Source: Spirogloea muscicola (Eukaryota; Streptophyta; Zygnematophyceae; Spirogloeales; Spirogloeaceae). From it: a DNA stretch of 25,142 nucleotides. Both the position numbers and the translations under genes were made by a program. Shown piece by piece: positions 1-10,300 of this stretch. The DNA lies in the NCBI GenBank assembly GCA_009602725.1, contig WELB01000077.1:461266-486407 (forward strand). The letters run 5' to 3'. Position 1 is the first letter of the stretch; the number at the start of each line of letters is the position of its first letter. Under the pieces are notes generated by a model that worked only from the letters and a program-made list of their open reading frames with translations, was not told where the DNA came from and did not search any database.

Positions 1-75
1 CCCCCCCCCCCCCCCTTTCCCTCTCTCTCCCGCTCTCCCCCGCTCTGATTTTCTCCCTCTCTCGCGCTCGCATTC
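1..75. repeat. C-rich / CT-rich pyrimidine tract
   Basis: The window opens with about 15 consecutive C, followed by CT-rich sequence with hardly any purines to about position 60. It lies upstream of the first recognised exon of the metallo-beta-lactamase-fold gene (177), so it is probably intronic. Low-complexity sequence; no coding potential seen. Confidence 0.7.
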
Positions 76-176
76 GCTCTCGCATGTACCCCCTGCAAGT
101 GCACACACGCATGCCCTCAGTCCCCATCTTCCCTGCCACGACCGGTTCCTTCCCCTGACCTTCCTTCCTCATTCAG

Positions 177-1433
177 GATCCCACCCCATTGATGATGAAA
201 GACCACAGCCTCCAGTGTCCAGCACAGTCCCTGGATTGTGAGGAGGCAGCCGCTCGTCCCGTCTTAAGCACCCTCCGACTCAGTCACCTCGTACTCATAT
301 GTCCTTGCTGATTGACACACGAGGGGTCACTCGGGTGGTGGCAGGGCCGGGCAGGAGTGGGCGACCGCGGAGGGCTTGCACACGCAGGACCACCGCAACA
401 GCTTCCAGCTGGTGGAGCCCAACTGCCTGGCCATCACGACGGAGCCCAAGTTTGGCATCGGCCAGCGCGCCTTCCTTATCCGCTCCCCCGGTGTGCCTGC
501 CCGCAACCCTTGCTTTTACAATTCCATCTGGCCAGCAATTTATCTATTACTATGAGTCGCTCAGTTGCTAATGGGCAACTGATGGCGGCGCTGGTGGCAG
601 GCGGCAACGTGCTGTGGGACTGCCTCTCGTTCCTGGACGAGGCGACCGTGGAGATCATCAAGGCGCTCGGTGGCATCCGCGCCATCGCGATCTCGCACCC
701 CCACTTCCTGGGCAACTGCGTCGAGTGGAGCCGTGCCTTTGGCGACTGCCCCGTCTACATCCACAGCCTGTGAGCTCCCGCCCTGACACCGCCCGGCGAA
801 GCCTCCAGTGCTTGCCGCCTGTGCTGCCCCCATGGCCTAGCTGCCATGACCGTGCAGCGATTCACTTGGTCGGTCGGTTGGTCGGCGATGCAGGGACCGC
901 AAGTGGGTGACATGGCAGCACGACAACATCCACTTCTGGAACAACGACATGAAGGACCTTGGCGACGGCTTCGTGCTGCTCAACATCGGTGGCCACTTTG
1001 CCGGCTCCTCAGTCCTCGCCTGGGCCGAGGGCGCCAACGGCAAGGGCTCACTGCTCACCGGCGACACATTCCAGGTCACAGTCGCCCTTCCACGTGGTCG
1101 AAGCCACCCACTAAATCCAAATCCAGAGCTCATCTATTTTGCATGGCCATTGAAGTCACTTGCTGCTTCTTAGCGGTGCTCATGCTGTGGCATTTTGTCG
1201 TGCAGGTGGCAGCGGACCGGGAGTCCGTCAGCGTCATGCGCTCGTATCCAAACTACATTCCGGTTTCGATTGCTGCCATCAAGAGAATCCAGCAGAAGCT
1301 CGTCGGCTGGCAGTACGAGAACTTACACGGTGCTTTCACAGGCCTTTCAATCGTGGGCCGTGCCAAGACCAAGACGAGCGCCTCACTTGACCGTTACCTG
1401 CACTGGCTCCATGTTGAGGACCCCATGGCATGA
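177..1433 (+). CDS. Metallo-beta-lactamase-fold protein, 5' end off window
   Basis: Five exons join in phase: 177..237, 345..490, 601..769, 894..1074, 1206..1433 (TGA), giving 261 residues of a partial protein. The order of landmarks matches a bacterial/plant family of MBL-fold hydrolases: AGQEWAT near the N-terminus, then EPKFGIGQRAFLIRSPGGN, GGIRAIAISHPHF, CPVYIHS, GGHFAGSSVLAW, GDTFQV, and a C-terminal SYPNYIPV segment. The classical HxHxDH zinc motif is reduced to HPHFLGN (about 690-718), as I recall for this family, while the later GGH and GD motifs remain. The exon at 177 encodes SHPIDDERPQ, which resembles the CPIC-DDERQ stretch at the N-terminus of relatives but without its second cysteine. 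It begins in phase 1, so at least one exon lies to the left. Substrate and cell location are unknown. The family call is secure; the first exon is the least certain. Confidence 0.85.
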
Positions 1434-2040
1434 TCCAGACAAGCTATGATTCAATATGTTATGTGAAACGTGTCTGACTTCTGCAAGAAGTCAGCCTAGC
1501 TAGCCACTAGTACCTGATCAAACGTCCAAACTAATTACCCAAGGCACTTCAAGACTAACAATTTCGACTTCTGGGACATGAGATTTAATGATGGCAAATG
1601 TTAACCCACTTCTGAGGTCCACACACTTATAGTCTGACAAGCTAGCATCTCATGTGCAGTGCCATGGCTTGGCTGCTTGCAGATATCGCTTGCATGCTTC
1701 TGAACCTTCATCTTACTTCCCAGCAATTTGCATTGGGGCCCTAAAATTGCAGGGGTGGCAAGTACTTCAGACTGTTTATTGATATTGGCCGGTGGTCAGG
1801 TTGTCCTGCTGATGTTTGTGAAGCTCGTATAGCAGCTGATATCCGCCATTGTGATAAGAAAAAGCTTAAAGAAGCTACCACTTATCATTTCATACCGATC
1901 TGTGAAGGAGCTTACACTAGGGCTTTGCCAGCCCCTCTTCCCTATGGGCGAGCTTCCCTCGTACAGGTACGCCCCATGCCCACGGCCAAATTCGGATGAG
2001 AAACTCTCTTTCAAGACCGGAACAGCTCTTCCAAATTGAC
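1434..2040. other. 3' flank of the MBL-fold gene, no gene seen
   Basis: AT-richer sequence with stops in all frames and no recognised protein or RNA. It probably holds the 3' UTR of the upstream gene. From about 1851 an open frame runs into the repeat-rich spacer, but its translation resembles nothing known. Confidence 0.5.
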
Positions 2041-2046
2041 AACAGT

Positions 2047-2443
2047 GGCTGTGAGAGGCCAGCCCAGAAAACTGGACAAGGTCTGAAAGGGCCGGATGCG
2101 CGAGAAGCAGGATACTAGTCGTTAGGAGGACGAGGGCTGTGAAAAGCCAGCCTACATAAGAATGTACAAGATTTGAGGGGGCCGGAAAGCGCGAAGCAGT
2201 GGTAAACGTAAACCGACTGCTAGTGGTGGCCATACCAAGACATAGAACCACGTTCCCCATAATAACCAAAGTCACGTTCTCCACGTCCGTCCACAGAGAG
2301 AGAGAAGGCGCGCGGGGCGCATGAATTGAAAGGGAGGCCAATTCAAGCCAATACATTGAATGAAAGGAAGCGCGGCCAGATTGACTGGTGGCTGTGAGAG
2401 GGCCAGCCCCAAAAAGGGATGGACGAGGTCTGAAGGAGCCGGA
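2047..2443 (+). repeat. Cluster of three hairpin-containing dispersed modules
   Basis: Three copies of a ~45-50 bp module start at about 2047, 2134 and 2388. Each opens with a form of GGCTGTGAGAGGCCAGCCC, in which GGCTG and CAGCC can pair, and continues with AATGGACAAGGTCTGAAAGG and a GGCC(G) end. The 2388 copy is preceded by GCGCGGCCAGATTGACTGGT and followed by GGAGTGCT, the same extended form found in the fold-back element at 18.7-19.4 kb. Other copies occur elsewhere in the window in both orientations. Confidence 0.8.
2283..2357 (-). repeat. Reverse copy of the 12 kb repeat module
   Basis: Read on the minus strand this stretch gives CAATGTATTGGCTTGAATTG, then CCTCCCTTTCA, TTCATGCGCCCCGCGCG and CTTCTCTCTC. 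The same string, slightly diverged, occurs on the plus strand at about 12032-12090 and 12381-12445, and partly at 11388-11440 and 12677-12725. It directly abuts the plus-strand module that begins near 2370, so the two repeat types are joined here. Confidence 0.75.
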
Positions 2444-2599
2444 GTGCTAAGGCAAATCACAGGCAGTGTGACTGTGAAGGGGTGGAACGTGGTGGAAGAG
2501 GGTAACATCGGAAAAACTCGACTATTGGCCGACTTTCCTGTACTGAGCCCTGGAGCGTCGATCGGCGACCTCGCCGCATCGCAGCCGTCGGAGCTTAAG

Positions 2600-2760
2600 C
2601 CCCGAAACCCCCAAACCAATCCCTCTCTGAACCCCCGGCCCCGAAAACCCCAAACCCTTTCCACCCACGCCGGCGCCTGCGGCGGCGCTCGCGGCGCGCG
2701 GCTCGGCGGCTCCTCCGGCGGCGTTNACGTCCAGTGCAGGTCAACAAGGCTGTGGGCTGT
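2600..2760. other. C/A-rich and GC-rich spacer with single N
   Basis: The stretch at 2600-2665 has irregular CCCCGAAA / CCCCAAACCC strings, followed by a GC-rich stretch with one undetermined base at 2726. I cannot fit the GC-rich part to a coding exon. The N marks a low-quality or joined position, so features near it are less reliable. Confidence 0.5.
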
Positions 2761-2864
2761 GGGCTGTGGGTTGGCCTTTCCCAGCTTTTCTCCATCGCCT
2801 GGCACTGCATGTCGATGCCCGCCGACGTAGTCGGGCTGGTAGCTTAAGGCATTCTAGCGTCCCG

Positions 2865-3115
2865 CAAGCCATCGTTGCATGCTATAGAATGCGGCTATCA
2901 TTGAGTCTACAGCGCTCCCAGGCACTCGCGATACACCAGCGTGCTGGGCGTGCATTTGCCCAGGCTGATGGCATCCGTGGTGGTCGATTGGCTCCTCAGC
3001 TTAGCTTGTCAGACATGCATGTGCTCACTCGGGGATGTTAGTGTCCCCCTTAGCCAGCTCGTTACCCCGTTAAACGGGACATTTGTTTAAGGCTAGAATT
3101 ACCTCTAACAAGGCC
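2865..3115 (+). repeat. Repeat block matching 12.45-12.69 kb
   Basis: This block is collinear with about 12450-12690. Both contain GAATGCGGCT, ATTGAGTCT, GGCACTCGCGATAC, CCAGCGTGCTGGGCG, CAGGCT(G/C)ATGGC, TGGCTCCTCAGCTT and a TGCTCACTCG(G/T)G segment, and end in a GGACATTTG / GGACTTTGCAAGGCT stretch. Diverged relatives lie at 10889-11015, 11735-12360 and 19900-20040. It is a non-autonomous dispersed repeat; I see no transposase. Its right end runs to within about 60 bp of the ribosomal-protein exon. Confidence 0.75.
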
Positions 3116-3149
3116 TCTACAGGCGCTGACTTGGTGGCCTTCACGGTGA

Positions 3150-3484
3150 ACGACTTTCGTTGACTCGCCGACGTCGCCTGCACGGGCGGCCGGCGCCGCG
3201 CCGGCGGCGGCGGCGGCGGCGCCCGAGGCCGCCAAGGAGGAGAAGAAGGAGGAGAAGAAGGAGGAGGAGAAGGAGGAGTCCGACGATGTGAGTGTCCTCT
3301 CTCTGCCACGCTGCCATTGCCGCTGGAGTGCCGACATCAGTTCAGCGGCAGCGTTTCTGGGTGCCCACTGGCATGACCGTCCTGACGATGGTCGTTTCTG
3401 GGTGCCCACTGGCATGGCCGTCCTGACTATGGGTGGTACCCGTCCTCTGCCTCGCAGGACATGGGCTTCAGCTTGTTCGACTAG
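3150..3484 (+). CDS. Acidic ribosomal stalk protein (P0/P1/P2 type), C-terminal part only
   Basis: The frame starting near 3177 reads PARAAGAAP, an alanine run, PEAAKEEKKEEKK and EEEKEESDD up to the donor at 3288 (GAT|gtgagt). The second exon, 3458..3484, reads DMGFSLFD and a TAG stop. Together they give the SDDDMGFSLFD tail found on all eukaryotic ribosomal P-stalk proteins, where it recruits translation factors to the 60S subunit. The hinge before it is the expected alanine-rich then Lys/Glu-rich stretch. P0, P1 and P2 share this tail, so I cannot say which it is. The frame is closed upstream by TGA at 3147, there is no AG acceptor between 3150 and 3177, and no N-terminal domain is recognisable before it. 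The locus is therefore a truncated pseudogene, or carries an indel or a misjoin with the repeat ending at 3115. Confidence 0.8.
3352..3432 (+). repeat. Two-copy 41 bp tandem repeat inside the P-protein intron
   Basis: CGTTTCTGGGTGCCCACTGG begins at 3352 and again at 3393, each copy followed by a near-identical CATG(A/G)CCGTCCTGAC segment. The copies differ at only a few positions. They lie in the intron between the acidic hinge and the MGFSLFD exon. Confidence 0.85.
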
Positions 3485-4332
3485 GCCAAAGCGTCGGTTC
3501 ACGAGCTTGCGCTGCTGGGAAAGCTTGTTCCGGTCTGGAGCAGACGCAGACGGCCGCCCGGGGCCTGCTCACCATCGTCAAGCACGGTGTCGCAGGCTGC
3601 ACGGCTGTGGCACGGCCGGAGGCAGCGCAGCTGCCTGCCGGCCAGGCTGTTGAGATTGTTGAGGGACTCAGAGTGGCCGGCCCGCTAGCGGAGAAAGATT
3701 GTTGGGCCAGGGTTAGAATATGTGTTTGCGCAAGTCATTAAGAAACCAGGGAGCCTACTCTTAGTATGTGCTCATCGGCTGCATTTCTGTCATGCACCTT
3801 AACTCGGTGTCAGTCAGTCAAACTATGAAGCTGTAGTAGTGCTGGCACTGCACATGCTCACTGTGACCTGTGCAAGGACTGCTGGGCTGCATGTCCTGGT
3901 GGTCTCGGCCGGCGTTAAACAGATGGTCTTCGAAGCACATGCAATTGCAACAGCACTTATTCGATAGTGGCACCAGCATGACCAATCGTGATCTGCATAG
4001 CAGGTCAGCCCAGTTGCATACATGTCCAGTATCATGCCAGCACAGAGCATGCACACTGCCAAGTCAACCTGATCTTAGGAGACCTAAATGCTTCAGCGCT
4101 TAGGAGACCAAGACATGGACGCCTGGAGGTGCAATACAACACAGGGTTAGTGCATGCTTCAGATGCCTTTCCAAGGTCGGCCATAAAGAATGAGCCAAAT
4201 GGGGCTCTCTGAATTTCACACTCGTTAGATGTCAATTGAGAAGCGCAGTGGCCAATAATATGTCCAAGATTGCAATTGCCTAACTAAGAAGCTGCACTTT
4301 CATGGGCTGTCAAGACAAGGACAACCTGCAAG
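3485..4332. other. Convergent intergenic region between the P-protein and MLH3
   Basis: Both flanking genes end here (plus-strand stop at 3484, minus-strand MLH3 stop at 4333), so this should hold both 3' UTRs. The first 200 bp are GC-rich with an open plus-strand frame to 3741 that I cannot assign to a family. The rest is AT-richer with frequent stops. No RNA gene recognised. Confidence 0.5.
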
Positions 4333-7300
4333 TCAGCACATAGCCAAGCTCAAGCGCTCTTGAGCACGCAAAAGCGTGGCTCTTTCTGTGTGTGGATTTA
4401 ATGTAGGACCCTCTCCACAATCACCATGCAGAGGTTGCCCCCTCCACCTCTGGGTACGGACTTTGGCTGGATCAGCATCAGCTTGTGCCATGACAGGTGG
4501 CTGCCTAAGTGCCATGCGTAGAGCACTGAGGTCCACCAGCGGCACCATAGTCGGCCTACCGTGTGCACACTGCAGGGAAGAAAGAGAAGCCCCACCTTCA
4601 GTTGGGTGCTTCTTGGCAATCAGCACGACCACCGCATATGACACAGCACATTCTCCCCAGAGTACCACTCTGGTAGTATAGAGATCCTAATGAGGTAGCC
4701 AGTCCTGCAACTGCTATCAAGCTGGACTCAGAACCAATGGCTGCAATTGTAGGTGGTACCTGAAAGAGAAGCTGGGTCTGCTTGAGGTGGTCAATGAGCA
4801 AGTGACACTCTCCCCTAGTGAGCTTATCTCCAAACATGATAGCCCCTGGAGAGAACAATACTCCATATCAGCTCAAAACTTTGTCAATTCCAAGGAGTCC
4901 AAGACCTCCTCAGCAATTGGAGCTCCAGCAATTTGATATAAGAGCACCAAAGCTCTGAAGCAAGTGGAACTTCTAAACCACTTATATGCAAATATTAGGA
5001 TGTACTCAGCGGTGTCTTACCTCGACAAGCTTTGGAGCTAAGCAATCGGAGGATTGGCACTGGTGGATTTGAGGAGCCTTGCGTCTCTGCCAGCTGCCAA
5101 AACCCACATAGGTCCTTGAGCACTTAATGAGTGAGCAACATGAAGAAGTCAAGCTTCAAGTTATGAGATAGGACATGTCCATAAGCAGCAATAAGACATG
5201 TCACAGCTCAGATGTAGTTGTCAAGACTGACCTGACTGAGATACTCGAGCAGATCGGCAGCCAAGAAAGTGACACCCAGGACTGACGGCGCCTGTATTCT
5301 ATACAGTGAGAGTTTCAGAAGAACGTGCAAGCTCTTGGCATCTGCTGTAAGCAATTTCAGGTAACATCAATCAGCAGTGCTTGTATAAGGGCAAGAGAGG
5401 CAAATTAGTGCCATGCAGCAGGATGAGGAGAACTTACAGCTGTCAGATTGACTTGACAACCAACAGGGCTCAACCTATTCTTCCTGCAAAAAGGTGTGAG
5501 TTGCAGTAAAGAGTAAGGACCTGATGATACAATTTGGCCAAAGATCAATGAGCCTGGTCATGCCCTTGTAAGACAGACCTCTGAGAGGCCTCAGTGATAG
5601 TGTACCGCCAACCCCAATGCTCCACTCTCTCCCGGTAGGAGTCAAGCATCTGCTCCTCTGTGACACTCACATGCTACACATACACAAGGGCCACTAATGC
5701 GTCCATGAGTTGTAAGGAACTGAGGCAACAAGGTCATTCTCCAATCGAAAGATAAGTGCTTGTGCTTATGCAACACCTTGCATGGGATGGAAGGTCCCGC
5801 ACATACCAGATCGATTGGTGGGTCCAATGTTACTGAATGGCGCTCCCTCCCATCTGTCAAAATCTGCTCAACGACACTCTTTCTTTGAGTCAGACAGAGG
5901 ACCATGAACACGATGGGTCTAAATCTGTTGAAGAGCCCTTAATATTGACCTCAGTACAATGAAGAAAGAGCACACGAAATGGGTACACACACAGCCAGTC
6001 AGACAAAGTCAGGCAGAATACCTGCTTCCGCATCTCCTCTAATTGCACCCGTTCATCAGCTGCATGCTGCAATGGAGAAGTCCGACCCCTGAGCTCATTG
6101 CCGAGGCTTCAGAATATAAGCATGGAGCAAGAGTGGTAGTCTAACACTAGAGTCTAGGGCTCCCAGCAGCAGCTTATTCAAGTTGCTACCCAGCAATTCT
6201 GTCCAGGTTCCTCAGCAAATATGAGGCCATCAACCTGGTCAATCAGCAAGAGAACTCTGCCAGTGACGGCAGCGATGAATTTCTCGCCCACTTGCTGAAG
6301 CACACGAGAGCGTTGGAATGCATCTTTGCTGACGGCCTTTGGCAATAGACCCTCTGACGACCCCTTCAGCAAGGGCCCCTCCAAAGTGAGAACCTCCTCG
6401 TGCTCAGTACGCATGCAGGGATTCACCCAACCCTGTCAACATCAAAACAGGTATGAAATGGCGTCGTATAATTCGAAAGTTGCGCAAGACTGATGTGATT
6501 CATCTCATCTGGACTTCATTTGGTACTCACCCTTAAAATGCTGGCAATGCTCTTTCCAAGTGTGTTGTCTCCAATTTCTGGAGAATGGACCACATCTGAA
6601 GGAACTTTGAACCTCCCACCAAGAGAGAGGCCCTCAACAGCTGCCATTTCTTCAACATCCCGCGGAAGATCAGGGCACTTCCCGACCATAAGCGCGTCAT
6701 CAATGACACTGTCAGGCAAGGCGCCCAGAGCTCCTTCAGGAGCAGCACTGCTGCTCACAATCCTTTGGATGTCCCTAGCAGCTGCTGTCGGGCTGCGCAG
6801 CGGAACTTGGTCAAGCACTTCTTCAAGGGCAGCACAGCTTTTCACAGTGTCCTCCATGTCCTCAGAAGCAGCTGCCGGGGTACGCAAAGGGCGTTGGTGA
6901 TGTACGTCTTCGTGAGCACTTAGCTTTGATCTAGGAGCCCAAGACGCCTCAACATCAATTTGCCTGAGGGGAGTCCATATGGCCGAACCCTGAATATCCT
7001 CACGGGACGATTGATCATCTGCTCTGTGACGCCTCTTCTTTGACCTGTCGGCTGACTCTTCTCGATGTCCAGCTGCCTCTGTGTCCCTGCTGTGAAGCTG
7101 GTGCCACAGTTCCTCAGAGCCATCTCGTGCATGCACTGCGCTTTGCCACTCTGGCTCTAAGTCGTCAGACGAGTAACAAGGAATGGATAGCAACGAGCAA
7201 GAAGCCTCTGGCTCAGAATCTCGATCTCCTGCCAGATGCTTCAGTCGAGGCTGACCTCTTGCCCTGCCTTGGTCAGTAACCAAGGGCACCCCCTCTCCTC

Positions 7301-10300
7301 TGCTTGGTCCCCACGGTCTCTCACTTGCTTGTAGCTCTGGGTCTTCAAGGAGGTCTGGAGGACTTTCAGGAGGACTGGACAAGAATGACATCGTTGCTTC
7401 AGGCCCGTCGCACAAACTTCTGCTCCTCTGTTGCCCAAGAGGACTATCAAAAGGACTGATCAAGGATGAGGAGGGAGCTCCAGGCACGTCGCAAGAGTTC
7501 CTGCTCAGCTGTCCCTCGTAGGGAGCAAGCCTCTTCTTGACTGCAACGACATTGCACACATTTCACAGCAAATGCTTCATGTGCATCAGCAATGCACTCG
7601 GGCCTCCTCCACAGCCAGATCAGACTGCAGATGCAGCTCTTCTTCACAAGCTAGTGAGGCACTGCTTGTGTCCAAGTACTTTCTGCAGGGCATTGCCCGG
7701 AAATTAGCAGCAGAGTGAAGTAATTGATTTCAAGGAAGGAAAAGTGGCGCACACACTTACCTGTGTTGGCTGGCTGTGCTTCAACCGCATTCTTGGAAAG
7801 ATCATCAAGTATGTCCTGCACGAAGAGCAAAACTGGCGCCCAATCCTGCAGAGTGACAAGCCAAAGTCACTACCCATCTTCTCTTCTCCATCAACTGCAT
7901 GAATGCAACGCAATTTTGAACCAACCCGACCCAGACGAAGCCACACACTCCACCCCACCCCACCTCACCTAAGCTTACCTCTACTCAACTTAACTCAACT
8001 CAACATGTATCAAACTCATATCAGATCTCATGTCAGCTAACCTCTAGCTGAGTAACAACCCTTCAGCAATTGCTGGAGCCTGACCTTCAATTCGGCATAG
8101 GTCTTGCTGGCTTCAAAGGTGATGTCATAGGCATGAAGCGGACATGTCAGATTCAGGACAAAGGATGGCTCAGGTTGCCTTGCCCCAGGACGCCTCTGGC
8201 CTTTTGTTGACAAGTGCATCGGCAAGGCGCCAGAGTCTCTGGCTTCTTCTAGTCCCTTTGAGGTGTGCTTTGAGAACCATGAGCTCAGAAGCTTATGAAT
8301 AGGAGTACGTTTGACGAATCTTTGGTTGATGTCTGCTCTTTGGTCAAGAAATACTAGCGTGATAAGCCTTGCACCATGCTGCCCATGCATTGTCCATTGT
8401 ACATTGTAGATGGCTATGTTTGCAGAAAGAGCACGAGAAGTAAGGATCGTCAAAAGCATGTCCACTTACACACCTGCCTAATGTTCCAAGGGGATACAGA
8501 GGTATTGTGCCCCCTGCACGCACACAATGGAAGTCTTGGCCATGTAAGCATGACACAGATCTGAGGTACTTGATCATTGAGGCAGCACACGATGTAATTA
8601 GAGTAGGAGAATCCAGAATATCCGCCTCAAAAGATGAGCTGTAGGTAGTACCTTTCCAGCAACTCGTCCAGCTTTGACAGTAAGGTGTCCAGTAAGGCGC
8701 AAGCGCTCTCTGGCATAGTCAAGCTTCTGCCAGCCTGCTATCAAGTCCTTGCCGTGGACTGCATTGAGAATGTCCAGTACTGGGGTTCCCTTCTCAACGT
8801 GCAGAATTGGCTGTAGACTGAGCAGGTATGAGCAGCATCAGAGAAGTAAATGGCAGTCCTTAAGCACAGCAGTGAGGAGTCATATACTACTCTGCTGCAC
8901 TACTTCAGCCAGTACCTGGCTCTGTCGCTGATGACTGTGAAAGACACAGCTGGTCGAACCAGTGCATGCCTCACAACTCTCTCCTTGATACTCTGTAGCT
9001 CCTTTCCAGGCCTGAACACACAGGCAAAGGCAGCTTGGCCTGCTCAGTGCAGTCTAGCGTAAGACCCTCCATCTCGAGTCAAGCTTAGCAAGACTCTGAT
9101 ACTTACAAAGCTGCTCATTGTAACTCCTGGACTTGAGCATTAGAGCTTTTGCAGGTACCTGACACGAAAGAGCCGCCTCCTGACTGGCTGATTGAAGAAG
9201 AGGTCCCTCACAGTAACTGCAATTCTTCAGCCACAGGCCCAACCATCAGAAGTGCAAGACCATGTACCTTGACGAGGTTGTCCTACACGACCTTAGGTGA
9301 GCAAGCCCAGCCTTGACACGATCTCTGGCTGAGAGAGGCACCGAAAGAACACCGATGCAGCATAACATACACCTTCAAAGGTCTGATTAGTCACTTCCAG
9401 CTTGACCACCACTGTAGCGGAACGACCATACCTGTAGTACCATAATTGCGGTCATGGATTGATACGCCAAGGCTCAGGGTCTTGCCTCCCTGGAGCAAGC
9501 ACAGCCAGCAACGTGTGAGCTCACAGCTGTCAACGTACGACTGGCTGCATATGATCTGGAAACCCTCACAGTAGCCAAAAGTACACTGGAAGCAACCCAT
9601 GGGATGTGCAACTAAGTCCTTGATTGCGTTTGGACAATCTGCTGTTCGCCCGTTTGACTTGTATAAGCAGCAGTCGCTCAGATCTTTCAGTGCACAGGCT
9701 CGTTGCACCCCCACGCAAAACACAGAGTGAGACGTAAGCATTTACCTTGAAGATTTTGCAGAACGTAAGTGGAGACCCGCGAGCCCTTGTCGTTATTTCC
9801 AACAATGCAAACTCGGCTATCGAGCTCAAAGCCTCTCCTCGGAAGCCGAGCGTTGTGGGGCCTTCATCCAGCTGCTCGAGTGTGTGCAGCTTCGACGTGG
9901 CTGTAACAACGACCCCAAGACAGTCACTTACTGCCAGCTCGTCAGTCTTGCTAATACATGATGAGATCAGTACACTTGGGCTCACGACTGACCTGTTGCA
10001 AGCACGGCATCAAGAAGTAGATCGGCAAGGCAGCGACGACGGAGCTCAGCTGTCAAGCACAGGCGGCGCAGCTTCCAGCATCCTACCGTGCCGCTCGCCC
10101 ACTAGTTCCAGGTCGTCGCGCCCAATTCCACACCCTGGGAGGTCTTAGTCCACAATCGCAGGTCAGAATTTGATGCAAATCTGCAAGTACCCATGAGCCC
10201 GTATTGCAATCACATTGGCTCATGCTCGTGACGGACAGGCCCGCACCGTCGTCGTCCACCTGCACGTAGGACGCAGGAAGCTCGGCCACGACGCGCACCT

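Noticed and set aside
2600-2665. CCCCGAAA / CCCCAAACCC strings as a telomere remnant (and GGTTTGGGG strings near 23665)
   Set aside because: The spacing and units are irregular and do not form an array of the CCCTAAA type; short C/A-rich low-complexity sequence explains them.
3062-3502. Minus-strand open frames of up to 146 codons opposite the ribosomal P-protein exon
   Set aside because: They are antisense to a strongly recognised acidic C-terminal tail; their Ser/Ala/Pro composition is just the complement of the GAG/GCC codons.
7573-7700. An open minus-strand stretch (KYLDTSSASLACEEELHLQ…) as an extra MLH3 exon
   Set aside because: No acceptor/donor pair gives the phase needed between exons 7845-7761 and 7540-6531, while direct splicing 7761 to 7540 is in phase with a good acceptor.
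9412-9431. A possible 20-nt GT-AG intron in MLH3 followed by an open frame
   Set aside because: Using 9431-9217 as one intron instead joins GTT to VTVRDLFFNQPVRR in the correct phase, which is the conserved MutL sequence; the 20-nt intron leads to an unrelated peptide.
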